A program made the position numbers and the translations under genes. A DNA stretch of 64,000 nt. Origin: JADGRF01 sp035274465. Lineage in GTDB: Bacteria > Myxococcota_A > Polyangia > Polyangiales > JAFGIB01. The first letter of the stretch is position 1, and the number at the start of each line of letters is the position of its first letter. This document shows, piece by piece, positions 8,630-17,300 of the stretch. Location of the stretch: the NCBI GenBank assembly GCA_035274465.1, contig DATEOF010000174.1:7598-71597 (forward strand), written 5' to 3'. The notes under the pieces are model-generated. The model ran no database searches and was not told where the DNA came from. It was given only the letters and a program-made list of their open reading frames with translations.

Positions 8630-9046
8630 ATGGCAGACACCATCTTCGGCAAAATTATCCGCGGCGAGTTGCCGTGCCACCGTGTCTACGAGGATGAACA
8701 GGTGCTGGCGTTCCTCGATATCGCACCGCTCAGCCGCGGCCATACCTTGGTGATCCCCAAGGAGCCCGCAGTCACGCTGGATGAGCTGTCCGACACCGCT
8801 GCGGCTGCGATCGGCCGTGCCCTGCCGCGTATCAGTCGCGCGGTGCTCGCCGCGACCGGCGCGACCGCCTACAACCTGCTGCAGAACAACGGCGCGAGCG
8901 CGCATCAAGCCGTGTTCCACGTGCACTTCCACATCATCCCGAAGTATGCCGACGGCAGCGGGCTCGGGATCGGCTGGAAACCTGTCAGCTTCGATCACGG
9001 CGATGGCAAGGCGCTGGCTGCGCAAATCACGAACGCCATGAAGTAA
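8630..9046 (+). CDS. HIT family hydrolase
   Basis: A 138-residue histidine-triad protein, a small homodimeric nucleotide hydrolase or transferase of the Hint/HinT type. The triad reads HVHFHII with His97, His99 and His101, and the N-terminal block MADTIFGKIIRGELPCHRVY is typical of the HIT branch. The ATG at 8630 is preferred over an upstream in-frame ATG at 8582 because homologues begin at this point. Substrates are probably purine nucleoside phosphoramidates or dinucleotides (family knowledge). The gene stands alone, 55 nt before the thioesterase gene. Confidence 0.92.
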   Translation: MADTIFGKIIRGELPCHRVYEDEQVLAFLDIAPLSRGHTLVIPKEPAVTLDELSDTAAAAIGRALPRISRAVLAATGATAYNLLQNNGASAHQAVFHVHFHIIPKYADGSGLGIGWKPVSFDHGDGKALAAQITNAMK

Positions 9047-9101
9047 GCTGCGCAACAATCGTGGGTTGCGTCCTGGCCTAGAATCGCTAAACCCAGGCCC
9101 G

Positions 9102-10064
9102 ATGTTGACCGTTCAGAGCGCGCCCGACGCCGTGGGGCCCGCGACCGCACGTTTCGAGACACGCTACGAGGACCTGACGCAAGACGGCCACGTGAAGCTG
9201 ACCGCGCTGCCGCAAGCACTCGGCCGCGCCTGCTTCGGGCAGTTGTGGGCGGAGCATCCGCTGTCGGTGCTGGGACGCCAGGGCGTGCAGCCGATCTTGA
9301 GTCGGCTGTCGATCGAGATCGAGCCCGTGGCTGCGCGCTTGATGGGCTCGCTCGAAGGCCGCGGTGGGCTCACGCTCGCGCACGAGCGCGATGCTGCCGA
9401 GCACGTGAGCGCGATCTTCTTGAACGCGCACGCCGACGTCTGGGCGCTCGGGAAACGCAAGCGACGCCCCGAGGCAAGCACCCCTGGGGTGCGCAGCCGA
9501 GGAAGTGCCCTTGGGGTGCGCGACGAGGTCGCGAAGCCAGTGCGCGTCGGCCGCGTGTTCGGCGAGCACGTCTTCACGCGCCCGCACGCGCCTCGCGCCG
9601 AGCGCAAGGTGCTCGCCTTCGCCGTGCCGGGCTACCCCGAGCTGCCGAGCCAGCGCTACCAGCGCCCGAGCTTCGAACAGACAGTACAGCTGCCCGACCG
9701 AGCGCGCGCGCTCGAGGATGCATTCACGAGCGACGTCATGCCCTGGGCATTCGGCCTGACGCATACCGACGGCAACCAGCACGTGAATTCGCTCGCGTAC
9801 ATCAAGCTGTTCGAGGACGCGGCGCTGCGCAGGCTCGCCAGCCTGGGACGGCCGCTCCACGTGCTGGCGCGCGGCGTCGAGGTGCACTACCGCAAGCCCG
9901 CATTCGCGGGACAGCAGCTTCAGTGCGTGCTGCGGGCCTTCGCCACGCGCGATGGCGACGGAGTCGTCGGTTACCTGGCCGAGCCTGGCGCTGCGATCGA
10001 GCGGGCGCACTGCAGCCTTCGCATGCTCTTCACGCCGCCGCCGACCGCTGCAACGGCCAGCTGA
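9102..10064 (+). CDS. Double-hotdog acyl thioesterase-like protein
   Basis: About 320 residues with two hotdog domains. The first (about 15-120) includes TRYEDLTQDGHVKLTALPQA, the acyl-ACP/CoA thioesterase opening. The second (about 190-310) includes THTDGNQHVNSLAYIKLFED, the conserved block of the 4-hydroxybenzoyl-CoA/FatA-like thioesterases, with the N-x-H-V-N core. It probably hydrolyses acyl-CoA or acyl-ACP. Between the domains is an unusual linker encoded by a tandem hairpin repeat (9471-9521), read as EASTPGVRSRGSALGVRDE. The ATG at 9102 was chosen; an in-frame TTG at 9066 would add 12 residues. The specific substrate is unknown. Confidence 0.78.
   Translation: MLTVQSAPDAVGPATARFETRYEDLTQDGHVKLTALPQALGRACFGQLWAEHPLSVLGRQGVQPILSRLSIEIEPVAARLMGSLEGRGGLTLAHERDAAEHVSAIFLNAHADVWALGKRKRRPEASTPGVRSRGSALGVRDEVAKPVRVGRVFGEHVFTRPHAPRAERKVLAFAVPGYPELPSQRYQRPSFEQTVQLPDRARALEDAFTSDVMPWAFGLTHTDGNQHVNSLAYIKLFEDAALRRLASLGRPLHVLARGVEVHYRKPAFAGQQLQCVLRAFATRDGDGVVGYLAEPGAAIERAHCSLRMLFTPPPTAATAS
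9471..9521 (+). repeat. Tandem hairpin repeat inside thioesterase gene
   Basis: Two near-identical units, 9471-9494 and 9499-9521, start 28 nt apart. Each contains a palindrome: the first has GCACCCC-T-GGGGTGC, the second an imperfect GTGCCCTTGGGGTGC. Both units are in frame with the gene and fall in the linker between its two hotdog domains (about residues 124-140). The pattern suggests insertion or duplication of a small palindromic element at a site that tolerates extra residues. Confidence 0.75.
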
Positions 10065-10103
10065 TTCGCTTGCCCCAAAGATGACTCCGGCTACAACAGC
10101 CGC

Positions 10104-10532
10104 ATGAGGGCAGTCATCAGGTCGACGGTGGCCACCAGCGCCGGAGTGTTGTTGGTGGCGCTGGCGTGGGCCTCGGCCCGGTTCTATGCCTGGGAACCCA
10201 TCGACGTGCCGCGCCAGTCGTGGGCCTATACGTTCAAGGTCTCCGGTATCGCCAAACAGTTCAAGCTTTGGGCCCCGCGCAGCGCACCGCTCTACGACGT
10301 CGCGCGCGGTCGGGGCCGGCAGAACGACTACACGCTGATCCGCTACAGCACGGGCCTCTCGCTACCCGAGCTCGAGCGGCTCGCGCGGGTCGACGGCTTT
10401 CGGTGCGAGTACTACGGCGCCGCCGCGCTGGTCTGCGACCGCTCGCACGGCCGCGTCCTCGAGGCGCAGGTCAGCGCGCTGCGCATCGCAGAGCTCGCGA
10501 CCGAGCTCACGGTGCAGGTGCAGGACCGCTAG
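10104..10532 (+). CDS. Membrane-anchored hypothetical protein
   Basis: A 142-residue protein with one N-terminal hydrophobic segment (about residues 8-28, TVATSAGVLLVALAWASARF) that is either an uncleaved signal anchor or a signal peptide. The remainder is a hydrophilic, probably extracytoplasmic domain with two Cys residues (FRCEYYG and LVCDR) that could form a disulfide. No domain is recognised. Its stop codon TAG lies at the tip of the giant inverted repeat 10531-10692, which it shares with the convergent esterase gene. A real gene is likely, because the frame is open, starts with ATG and has normal composition. Confidence 0.6.
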   Translation: MRAVIRSTVATSAGVLLVALAWASARFYAWEPIDVPRQSWAYTFKVSGIAKQFKLWAPRSAPLYDVARGRGRQNDYTLIRYSTGLSLPELERLARVDGFRCEYYGAAALVCDRSHGRVLEAQVSALRIAELATELTVQVQDR

Positions 10533-10692
10533 TGCTGCGACCGAGGTGTAATGGCCCATTATCGCGAAGGGCCCGGCGCGCAGAGCAAGGCGCGACGACG
10601 AGGAATAGCGGGGACTATTTTGAGGAGGAGCAACGCAGCCATGCGCGTCGGGAACGAGCGAGAATGGGCCATTACGCCTCGGTCGCAGCACT
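10531..10692. repeat. 162-bp giant imperfect hairpin spanning two gene ends
   Basis: The arms 10531-10560 and 10663-10692 are inverted copies, 29 of 30 bases matching. The intervening 102 nt is itself an imperfect dyad centred on AATAG-cgggga-CTATT, so the whole block can fold into one long hairpin. The left arm begins at the last bases of the stop codon of the membrane-protein gene. The right arm contains the last codons and stop of the esterase gene on the other strand. It may act as a bidirectional terminator for the convergent genes, and may be a mobile palindromic element. Confidence 0.8.
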
Positions 10693-11388
10693 CGAGCGGC
10701 GGATGAACTTGCCCATCGCCTCGAGCACGCCGTGCGGCAGCTCGTGCGCGCCGAGAAACTCCAGCCAGTCGACGTTCACGCCTGCAGCGCGCCACAGCTC
10801 GCGCAGCTCCACCGCAGCTTCGTAGGGCAACAGCGGATCTTGCAGCCCGTGCGTCTGCAGCACCGGAAGGCTCGCGCGTGCGGCCATGAGCGGCTGCCAT
10901 TCGTCGCGACACAGGAGCGTGGTCGAGAGCAAGATCAAGCCGGCCAGCGGCAGTGCCGTGCGCAACGCCACGTCGCAGGACAGCATCGCGCCTTGCGAGA
11001 AGCCGCCCAGGATCATCGACTCGCTCGGCACCTGCAGCTCGCGCGACAGCCCCTCCAGCAGACCGATCACGATGTCACGCGCCGCGGCGAGTCCCGGCGG
11101 TGTCTCGCGCGTGCGATCGCGCGCCGCGGCTCGTTGCATCGCGAGCACATCGATCGGCCACCACGCTCTGCCGCCGTAGGCTGCGAGCTCGGGCAGCTCG
11201 AGCGGGGCGGCGGGAAACGCGAAGCGCACCTCGCGCGGCACGTTCAGTACGCGCTGCAGCGGCACCAGGTCATCGCCGGGCGCGCCGTAGCCGTGTAGCA
11301 GCACCACCAGCGGTCCGTTCCCTCCGCCTTCGCGGTCGCTGCCTCCCACGAGGCGCACCGTGAGCCCTTCGATTTGAACAGTTCGCAT
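10672..11388 (-). CDS. Alpha/beta hydrolase, carboxylesterase/phospholipase type
   Basis: A 238-residue cytoplasmic serine hydrolase. The fold markers are VVLLHGYGAPGDDL (oxyanion-side HG motif), nucleophile Ser131 in GGFSQGAML, Asp184 in HGLQDPLLPY, and His215 in GAHELP, giving a complete catalytic triad. The G-F-S-Q-G elbow and short length match the carboxylesterase/lysophospholipase (YpfH/Est) branch. The ATG at 11388 begins the first beta strand; an upstream in-frame start would add 19 residues without similarity. The final codons lie within the inverted repeat 10531-10692, so the C-terminus SSAATEA is partly repeat-derived. Confidence 0.85.
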   Translation of the reverse strand: MRTVQIEGLTVRLVGGSDREGGGNGPLVVLLHGYGAPGDDLVPLQRVLNVPREVRFAFPAAPLELPELAAYGGRAWWPIDVLAMQRAAARDRTRETPPGLAAARDIVIGLLEGLSRELQVPSESMILGGFSQGAMLSCDVALRTALPLAGLILLSTTLLCRDEWQPLMAARASLPVLQTHGLQDPLLPYEAAVELRELWRAAGVNVDWLEFLGAHELPHGVLEAMGKFIRRSSAATEA

Positions 11389-11441
11389 GGACCGCGCTCG
11401 TATAGCACAGCTGTCCCGCGACAGGGCCATGCCATGAGCGG

Positions 11442-11477
11442 ACACGCCCGCCGCGCACGAAGGCGCAGCGGGCGTGT
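11442..11477 (-). terminator. Hairpin downstream of Cys-module lipoprotein gene
   Basis: The perfect 10-bp arms ACACGCCCGC (11442-11451) and GCGGGCGTGT (11468-11477) lie 33 nt beyond the lipoprotein stop. They form a strong GC stem with a 16-nt loop. There is no T-run, so it may be a terminator of the GC-rich type or an RNA 3'-end stabiliser. Confidence 0.5.
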
Positions 11478-11509
11478 GATTCAGCGGATTGCCGCAGCTG
11501 CCAGCTGCG

Positions 11510-13000
11510 TCACTCGCAAGCGCCAGTCGGGCTTCCGAGCAACGAGCAGGGCGCGCACTTCTCGCCTTGCGCGCAGCCGTCGCGCTGCAAGATGCCGGCC
11601 TGCGCGGGATCGAGGATGCACTCGTTCACGCACGCGCCGGTACCCAGAAGGCCGTAGCAAACCGGGAAGCGGAACTTCGGGTCCTTGGCCTTCGCCACGG
11701 GCGCGCACAGCTTGCCGGTGGCGCAGTTCTCTTTACGCAGGATGCTCGCCTGATCGCCTGCGAGCGCGGGGGCGACGCACACGCCGGCCGAGCTCTGGCC
11801 GCTGCCGCAGCAGCGTCCGAACGTGTACTTCGGCTTGGCAGGCTTGTCGCCGTTGATCGTGCACGAGCCGGTCGGATCGCCGGTGATCGGGTCGAAGCAA
11901 GGCGCGCACACTTCATTCGAGCCGCAACCCGCCGTCGGCAGACGGTCCTTCTGCTGCGCGACAGCGCCGCCGGCGCAGGTCGAGATGCAGCGGCCTTCCG
12001 CGCCGTCGAGGGAGTTGCAGGTCTTGGGTTTGAACGTCGGATCGGTGAGCTCGGTCGGAGCACACAGGTTGCCGGCGGAACAACTATCGCGCGCCAGGCT
12101 CGACGCTTGATCGGCGGCGAGCGACGGCGGCACGCACAGACCGCGGCCGCTGCAGCACTTCGGGAAGGGCTTCGGCGGCTCGGTCGGGCCCGTGTCGCAA
12201 CCCTGGGAGCACGCGGTCGTGTCCTTGCCGGTGCGCGGGTCGTAGCACGGCGCGCACAGGTCCGTGCCGGTGCAGGTCGAGCGAGGCAGCTGGGCGGCCT
12301 GCTCTTTCACCTGCGGGACGCAGCTCGAGAGGCAGCGCCCTTCGGCGCCGTTCAGCGAGACGCACTTCGGCAGGATCTGGCGACCGGCCTGGCTGGCGAG
12401 GGCAACCGGGACGCACTTGTCCGTCGCGTTGCAATCGGCCAGGAGATTTACAGATGCGGCCGGAATCTTGAGCTGGTCCAGGAAGGTCTTCGGCACGCAG
12501 ACGCTGTCCTGCGCGGGACAGATGTCAGCCGAACACTTCGGGAAACCCGCCGTATTCAAGGGGTTGGGCGGCGGCATGCACACGCCCGCGTCCTCGTCGT
12601 CGGTGCCGGGAGGCACGCCGGAATCCTCGTCGCCGCCCGACATGCCGGCGTTACCGCCGGTGCCCCCGGTGGTGCCTGCGCCGCCGGTGCCTGCGCCCGT
12701 GCCTGCGCCGCCAGAGCCCGACCGCCCTGCCGTCGGAGACGGCGTGCCCGAGCTACCGCCCTTGCCGCTGGTAGCCGCCGCGCCGGCCGTCGGGGCCGGG
12801 GTACCGCCATTCCCTGCGCGACTGCCGGACGTACCCGCCGCAGGAGCGGCGCCCGTACCCGACATACCGCTGGGATTGTTCGTCTCACCGTCGTCGCCCG
12901 AGCAGCCGACGGCTGCGAGCAACACGAGACCACTTCCGAGCAAAGCTAACTGCCTCAGTCCGCGGGCAGCGCTGCTTCGTTCCACGACCGCAGCAAACAT
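11510..13000 (-). CDS. Large lipoprotein with repeated Cys modules
   Basis: A 496-residue exported lipoprotein. The ATG at 13000 is preceded by GGAGG (5-nt spacing) and opens a signal ending in a lipobox-like AAVGC at about residue 33. A disordered linker rich in Gly, Ser, Thr, Pro and Ala follows to about residue 145. The rest is built of about three related modules carrying recurring pieces such as LCAP, GAEGRC, CAPC-x-DP and SLARDSC-like segments, with roughly 40 cysteines that probably form disulfides. Such proteins are common in Myxococcota and have no assigned function. The linker suggests the Cys-rich part is displayed away from the membrane. Confidence 0.8.
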   Translation of the reverse strand: MFAAVVERSSAARGLRQLALLGSGLVLLAAVGCSGDDGETNNPSGMSGTGAAPAAGTSGSRAGNGGTPAPTAGAAATSGKGGSSGTPSPTAGRSGSGGAGTGAGTGGAGTTGGTGGNAGMSGGDEDSGVPPGTDDEDAGVCMPPPNPLNTAGFPKCSADICPAQDSVCVPKTFLDQLKIPAASVNLLADCNATDKCVPVALASQAGRQILPKCVSLNGAEGRCLSSCVPQVKEQAAQLPRSTCTGTDLCAPCYDPRTGKDTTACSQGCDTGPTEPPKPFPKCCSGRGLCVPPSLAADQASSLARDSCSAGNLCAPTELTDPTFKPKTCNSLDGAEGRCISTCAGGAVAQQKDRLPTAGCGSNEVCAPCFDPITGDPTGSCTINGDKPAKPKYTFGRCCGSGQSSAGVCVAPALAGDQASILRKENCATGKLCAPVAKAKDPKFRFPVCYGLLGTGACVNECILDPAQAGILQRDGCAQGEKCAPCSLLGSPTGACE

Positions 13001-13336
13001 AGGATCCTCCAAAAATCTACCCCTCGTGTCCGCGTTGCCTGAGCATTCGACGCGCGTTCAAAGCGCGCAAGTGAAACCGCAGCCGCAGCCGCATGTCCAG
13101 CGTCGATCGAACTTAATAACTTCCAACTGGGGACTAAACCGTGCGGTGAACTAGCGCAGGATCGTTTCAACAATGCAATGCACCAGGACACTGGATGTTG
13201 GCGCACTCATGGCGTTCCACGTGCTCGCGAGATTCGTAACCTATGAGACGGTCCTATGAGTCCGCGGCAACGGCTCAAGCGGCGCAAAAGCGACACGCGC
13301 GCCAGCACGCATGCAATTCCGCCCTGACGGCAGCCG
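13001..13336. other. 336-bp intergenic region
   Basis: This holds the upstream region of the lipoprotein gene (minus strand) and the 3' flank of the GT39-like gene. At 13051-13067 there is a short imperfect palindrome (CGCGC, 7-nt spacer, GCGCG), 51-67 nt before the lipoprotein ATG, which could be an operator. CCTATGAG occurs twice around 13240-13260. No open frame, RNA gene or clear sigma-70 promoter was seen. Confidence 0.4.
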
Positions 13337-13340
13337 TCAG
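13324..13340 (-). terminator. Perfect 8-bp palindrome at the GT39-like gene stop
   Basis: CTGACGGC-A-GCCGTCAG overlaps the stop codon of the membrane glycosyltransferase gene. A single-base centre makes it an unusual terminator, since a real RNA loop would need at least one or two pairs to open. It could instead be a protein-binding site. Confidence 0.35.
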
Positions 13341-14950
13341 CTGCCAGGCTTCTTGCGCAGATCGAAGACCAAGAAGTCTGGATGATTCGAGATCAGCGGG
13401 TACTCGCTGAGTCGCTTGGCCAGGCGGCGCTGTTTGGGCAACTCGTCCGACGGATGCACCACGAAGAACTCCGCGTTCATGCCGAGCAAGCGATCGAACT
13501 CCTGATCCGCGTCGAATGCCGGGCGGCCGCGCCGCCGCGTACGACGTATGTCGGAGCTGTTGTCCCAGTACCAACCTGACAACTCACCGTCGAACTCCAG
13601 TGGGCCGCCGTACGAATCCGTGGTGATGAAGATGACCTTCGAGCTGTGCTGAACAAGCGCTCCGATCAGCGGATACGGATTCTCTCCCTGATTCTCCGGC
13701 GGGCGCGTGCGCGGCAACGCGTCTGCTGCGATGGCGCGCGAGAGCTTCCAGCCGCCGAACGCCAGCGCGAGCGGCACGAGCGCCCAGACGGTTCGGCGCG
13801 GCACGCGCGGCAAGAGCGAGACCAGGCTGCGCGCTCGCTCGATCAGTGCGCCTAAACACAACGCGACGATCGGCAAGACCGGTAAGTGATAATAGTTGTG
13901 TGTCGAGATGTGATAGCTGAAGAGTAGTCCGTAGACGAAATAGCTCAGCCACAGGCCTATCAGGATCGCGCGCGGTCGACCGGGCTTGGACGCGAGCACA
14001 CCCAGCGCAGCCGCGGCCAGCACCCAGCGCCCGCCGACGATGTCGACCAACAGGTCGCGCCAGCCGTTCCAGTAGCGTGCCTCGCGCCACAGCTGTGGCT
14101 GGAAGCTGCCTTCGGCCTGGCCGAGCAGCCGACCGCCTCCGATGATCTCGGGCAGATAGTAGAGCGCAGCCGGCAGCAACACGCCGACCGACAACAGCAC
14201 GAAGCTGCGCAGCCGTGCGCGCCAGGGTCGCGCCGTACCGGTGGTGTGCAACACCAGCAGCAGAGCTGCAGTGGCAAAAGCGCACACCGGCTTGATCAGG
14301 ATCGCCATCCCCGCGATGAGCGCGGCCGCGAGCCCCCGCCACCAGGTCGGGCGATCGATCGCGCGCAGCAACGCGTACCAGGCGGTGACCGCGAAGAACA
14401 TCATCAGCGGATCGGGCTGGAAGCTCTGACACGCGACGATGGTGTACGGCAGGTAGCAGTAGTAGACGACGACCGCGAGCGCGGCCAGCGGCGACCAGAG
14501 CAGCCACGCGAAGCGCGCCAGGAAGAAACTGCCGAGCACCCAGGACACCGCGCCCACGATGCGCGCGTAGCCCAGGTGCTCGCGGCCAGCGAAGCGATAG
14601 CCGATGGCCACGATGTGCTCGAGCACGAGCGGCTCGAGCACGCCGCGATTTGCGCGCTGCTTTTCGGCCACGATCCGCCGCGGGTCGGTCGGCGAGCGGG
14701 TCATGTCGTAGTAGATCGCGCGCGCCTGGATCGCACAGCGGAACTGACGCGTCGATCCGAACGCGACCATGTTGTCGCTCCAACCCGTGAAGCGAAGCGC
14801 CGCGGCTCCCAGCAGCAGCACACCCAACAGCAGCGCGTACACCTGTGCCGGCGCCAACGTTGCAAAACGCTGCAGCAGCCGCGGGCCGGGATGGCTAGGA
14901 CTGCCGACTTGCTCCACCTCGCTCAACGGCTGGCTCCCTGGGTGCGGCAT
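13337..14950 (-). CDS. GT39-like polytopic membrane glycosyltransferase
   Basis: A 537-residue inner-membrane protein with about 10-12 hydrophobic segments between residues 38 and 410, including VYALLLGVLLLGAAALRF and LAALAVVVYYCYLPYTIVA. It has the layout of the PMT/ArnT (GT39, GT-C fold) superfamily: an extracytoplasmic loop after the first membrane segment, then SFQPDPLMMFFAVTAWYALL, the Q-x-D-P-L-M motif typical of these enzymes. These proteins usually transfer a sugar from a polyprenyl-phosphate carrier to protein or lipid. The C-terminal 130 residues are soluble. Acceptor unknown. A second, unrelated-sequence member lies at 57595-59253. Confidence 0.72.
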   Translation of the reverse strand: MPHPGSQPLSEVEQVGSPSHPGPRLLQRFATLAPAQVYALLLGVLLLGAAALRFTGWSDNMVAFGSTRQFRCAIQARAIYYDMTRSPTDPRRIVAEKQRANRGVLEPLVLEHIVAIGYRFAGREHLGYARIVGAVSWVLGSFFLARFAWLLWSPLAALAVVVYYCYLPYTIVACQSFQPDPLMMFFAVTAWYALLRAIDRPTWWRGLAAALIAGMAILIKPVCAFATAALLLVLHTTGTARPWRARLRSFVLLSVGVLLPAALYYLPEIIGGGRLLGQAEGSFQPQLWREARYWNGWRDLLVDIVGGRWVLAAAALGVLASKPGRPRAILIGLWLSYFVYGLLFSYHISTHNYYHLPVLPIVALCLGALIERARSLVSLLPRVPRRTVWALVPLALAFGGWKLSRAIAADALPRTRPPENQGENPYPLIGALVQHSSKVIFITTDSYGGPLEFDGELSGWYWDNSSDIRRTRRRGRPAFDADQEFDRLLGMNAEFFVVHPSDELPKQRRLAKRLSEYPLISNHPDFLVFDLRKKPGS

Positions 14951-14989
14951 ACTGCGGGAGGACCGCTCCCCTGGGCAAGCCCGCTCGCA

Positions 14990-15985
14990 TCATTCTCTGC
15001 CAGCGCGCAGCCGAAGCAGCAGGGCCTGGAAGTCTTCCGGCGGTGGCTGGGAAAAGCGCAGCATGCGGCCGGTGCGGGGGTGGACGAAGCCGAGGGTCTC
15101 CGCGTGCAACATCGGGCGCTCCGCGGCAAACGGCTCGCCCGCGTAGTCGCGGATGTAGACGCGCTCGCCGAGCACCGGGTGTCCGGCTTCGCTCAAATGA
15201 ATGCGGATCTGGTGCTGGCGGCCGGTCGAGAGCTTGCACTCCACCAAGCTCGCTGCCCCGAAGCGCTCGCGCGGCGTGACATCGGTGATCGCGCGCTGCG
15301 TCCCGTGGGGAAGCGCGCCGCGCACGCGCCGGAAGAGACCTGCCGAACCGCGCAGCCCATCGCCGCGGTTCGGGACCAGGAAGGTGTCGAAGCGCTGCTC
15401 CTCGGGTTCGCCGTGGACCAGCGCCAGGTATCTGCGCTCGACGTCGTGGCGACGCAGCAGCTGTTGCAAGTGGCGCTTGGCCGCGAGCGTGCGCGTGAAG
15501 ACGATCAACCCGGTCGTGTCTTTGTCCAGGCGCTGCACGACGCCCAGCTCGGCGCCGCGAAAGCCCGTCTCGCGCCGCAACCAGAAGCGCACGCGGTCGA
15601 CCAGCGTGTTCTTGTCCGTGGCGTCGAACGGCACGCTCAGCAGATCCGCGGGCTTGTTGACCACCACGACGTCGGAGTCCACGTGGATCACCGCGTTCTC
15701 GTCGAGCACGTTCTCGCGCAGGCGCTTGGCCTGCGGATCGATCTCGATCTCATCGCCCAGCGCGACGCGCTGCGCGGCGTCGCTCACCACCACACCATTG
15801 CGGCGCACCTTGCCGCGCTTGCACAACTCGCGTGCCTGGCTCCACGATGCGCCCGGCAGCATGCGGCGTACCGTGTCGGCCAGGGTATGCGCGACGAGGT
15901 CCTCGGCGACGTGAAGCTGCAGCGTGTCTCTCGAAGTACTCAAGCTTTTCCCCACACGCGCGCCATTACACCCATGGCTGCTCAC
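14990..15985 (-). CDS. RluA-family rRNA/tRNA pseudouridine synthase
   Basis: A 331-residue enzyme converting uridine to pseudouridine in structured RNA. An N-terminal S4 RNA-binding domain (about residues 30-95, SWSQARELCKRGKVRRNG) precedes the catalytic domain. The active-site motif is VVQRLDKDTTGLIVF, with catalytic Asp154 in the family pattern HRLDxxTSG; here Gln replaces the usual His. Later blocks RRYLALVHGE and GRQHQIRIHL are also conserved. The start is uncertain: GTG at 15985 is used, and GTG at 15955 would remove 10 residues of no similarity. The target site in RNA cannot be told from sequence alone. Confidence 0.88.
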   Translation of the reverse strand: MSSHGCNGARVGKSLSTSRDTLQLHVAEDLVAHTLADTVRRMLPGASWSQARELCKRGKVRRNGVVVSDAAQRVALGDEIEIDPQAKRLRENVLDENAVIHVDSDVVVVNKPADLLSVPFDATDKNTLVDRVRFWLRRETGFRGAELGVVQRLDKDTTGLIVFTRTLAAKRHLQQLLRRHDVERRYLALVHGEPEEQRFDTFLVPNRGDGLRGSAGLFRRVRGALPHGTQRAITDVTPRERFGAASLVECKLSTGRQHQIRIHLSEAGHPVLGERVYIRDYAGEPFAAERPMLHAETLGFVHPRTGRMLRFSQPPPEDFQALLLRLRAGRE

Positions 15986-16143
15986 GGCTAGCGACTAACA
16001 CGAGCTCAGCATCGCCAAGAAACTTGAACCGACGCGACGCGTACCTCGTACCGATATCCAGATTGCAACAGGCCGCGCCTTCTTCCAAGATCGTGGCTTC
16101 CCGCGCGTCCGTCGTCCGGGCCGAGCAGGGTTCAGAGGTATCG

Positions 16144-17274
16144 ATGCACATGCGTAGTCTCGGCGCACTGTTTGCGCTCGTTCTCCTCAGTTGCAGTGGT
16201 GACACGGTCGCAGATCCACCATGCCGTGGCAACGCTTCGCTCTGCGGCACCACCGACACCAATGCAGCATCCAACCCCGCAGGCTCCGGCAGCCTGCGCG
16301 ACAGCGGGCTCAATTTCGGGGACAGCGGCATCATGCTGCCCGACGCCGCTCACCAGGACCTCGAGCCCAGCGGGCCCAAGGTCTGCGCGCGCTCGGACGT
16401 CGTCGCGGGGCGCGTGACGCCCACGGTGGTCCTGATCATCGATCAGAGCGGCAGCATGAACGACTCGCTCGGCAGCGGTTCGCGCTGGAACGTGCTGCGC
16501 GACTTCTTGCTGAAGGACGACGGGCTGATCAAGAGCATGCAGGACAAGATGCGCTTCGGCGTGGCGATGTACTCGGCGCGCTCGGACCTCCTGAACGGCC
16601 AGCCGCAAGAATGTCCGATCGTGACCAGCGTCACGCCGGCTTTGAACAACTTCAACGCCATCGCGGACGCCTACCGCAAGTCCGAGCCGATCGACGAGAC
16701 GCCCACGGGCGACTCGATCACGAAGATCCTCGCCGGCCTGCCCAAACCGGCGCCCGATGCACCGGTCGAGCCCACCATCTTCGTGCTCGCGACCGACGGC
16801 GAGCCCGATCGCTGCGAGGAGCTCAATCCGCAGAACGGCCAGGCCGAGACGATCAGCGCGGTCAAGGCTGCGTTCGACATGAGCATCAAGACGTTCGTGA
16901 TCGGCGTCGGCGCGGAGATCTCGAAGACGCACCAGCAAGACGTCGCGAACGCCGGCATCGGCCACAAGGCCGGCGAACCGAACGCTCCCTACTGGACCGC
17001 CGGGGACGACATGAGCCTGCGCAATGCGCTGATGGACATCATCGGCGCGCAAGTCAGCTGCGACATCGCGCTCAAGGGTCGCGTCGAAGGTGACGCGTGC
17101 AGCGGCACGGTCGCCCTCAGCGGCGCCCCACTCGGCTGCAAGAACCCGGACGGCTGGGAGCTCGTCGACCCCATGCACGTGCGCCTGCTGGGCAAGGCGT
17201 GCGCCGACTTCAAGAAACAAGAAGTCTCCACGCTCAACATCACCTTCCCGTGTGCCGCAGTGATCCTCGAGTAA
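16144..17274 (+). CDS. VWA-domain lipoprotein
   Basis: A 376-residue exported lipoprotein. The start at 16144 has AGAGG 5 nt upstream. The signal LGALFALVLLSC gives lipidated Cys17. After a short Ser/Gly/Asp-rich linker the von Willebrand type A domain runs from about residue 92 to 300, with MIDAS residues Asp100, Ser102 and Ser104 in VVLIIDQSGSM, and Asp in FVLATDGEPD later in the fold. VWA domains bind protein partners through a divalent metal. A C-terminal region with four Cys follows. Such lipoproteins are frequent in Myxococcota; the partner is unknown. The frame is open further upstream but shows no signal sequence. Confidence 0.85.
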   Translation: MHMRSLGALFALVLLSCSGDTVADPPCRGNASLCGTTDTNAASNPAGSGSLRDSGLNFGDSGIMLPDAAHQDLEPSGPKVCARSDVVAGRVTPTVVLIIDQSGSMNDSLGSGSRWNVLRDFLLKDDGLIKSMQDKMRFGVAMYSARSDLLNGQPQECPIVTSVTPALNNFNAIADAYRKSEPIDETPTGDSITKILAGLPKPAPDAPVEPTIFVLATDGEPDRCEELNPQNGQAETISAVKAAFDMSIKTFVIGVGAEISKTHQQDVANAGIGHKAGEPNAPYWTAGDDMSLRNALMDIIGAQVSCDIALKGRVEGDACSGTVALSGAPLGCKNPDGWELVDPMHVRLLGKACADFKKQEVSTLNITFPCAAVILE

Positions 17275-17300
17275 CAGAAGATCAGAGGACCAGAGGTTTA

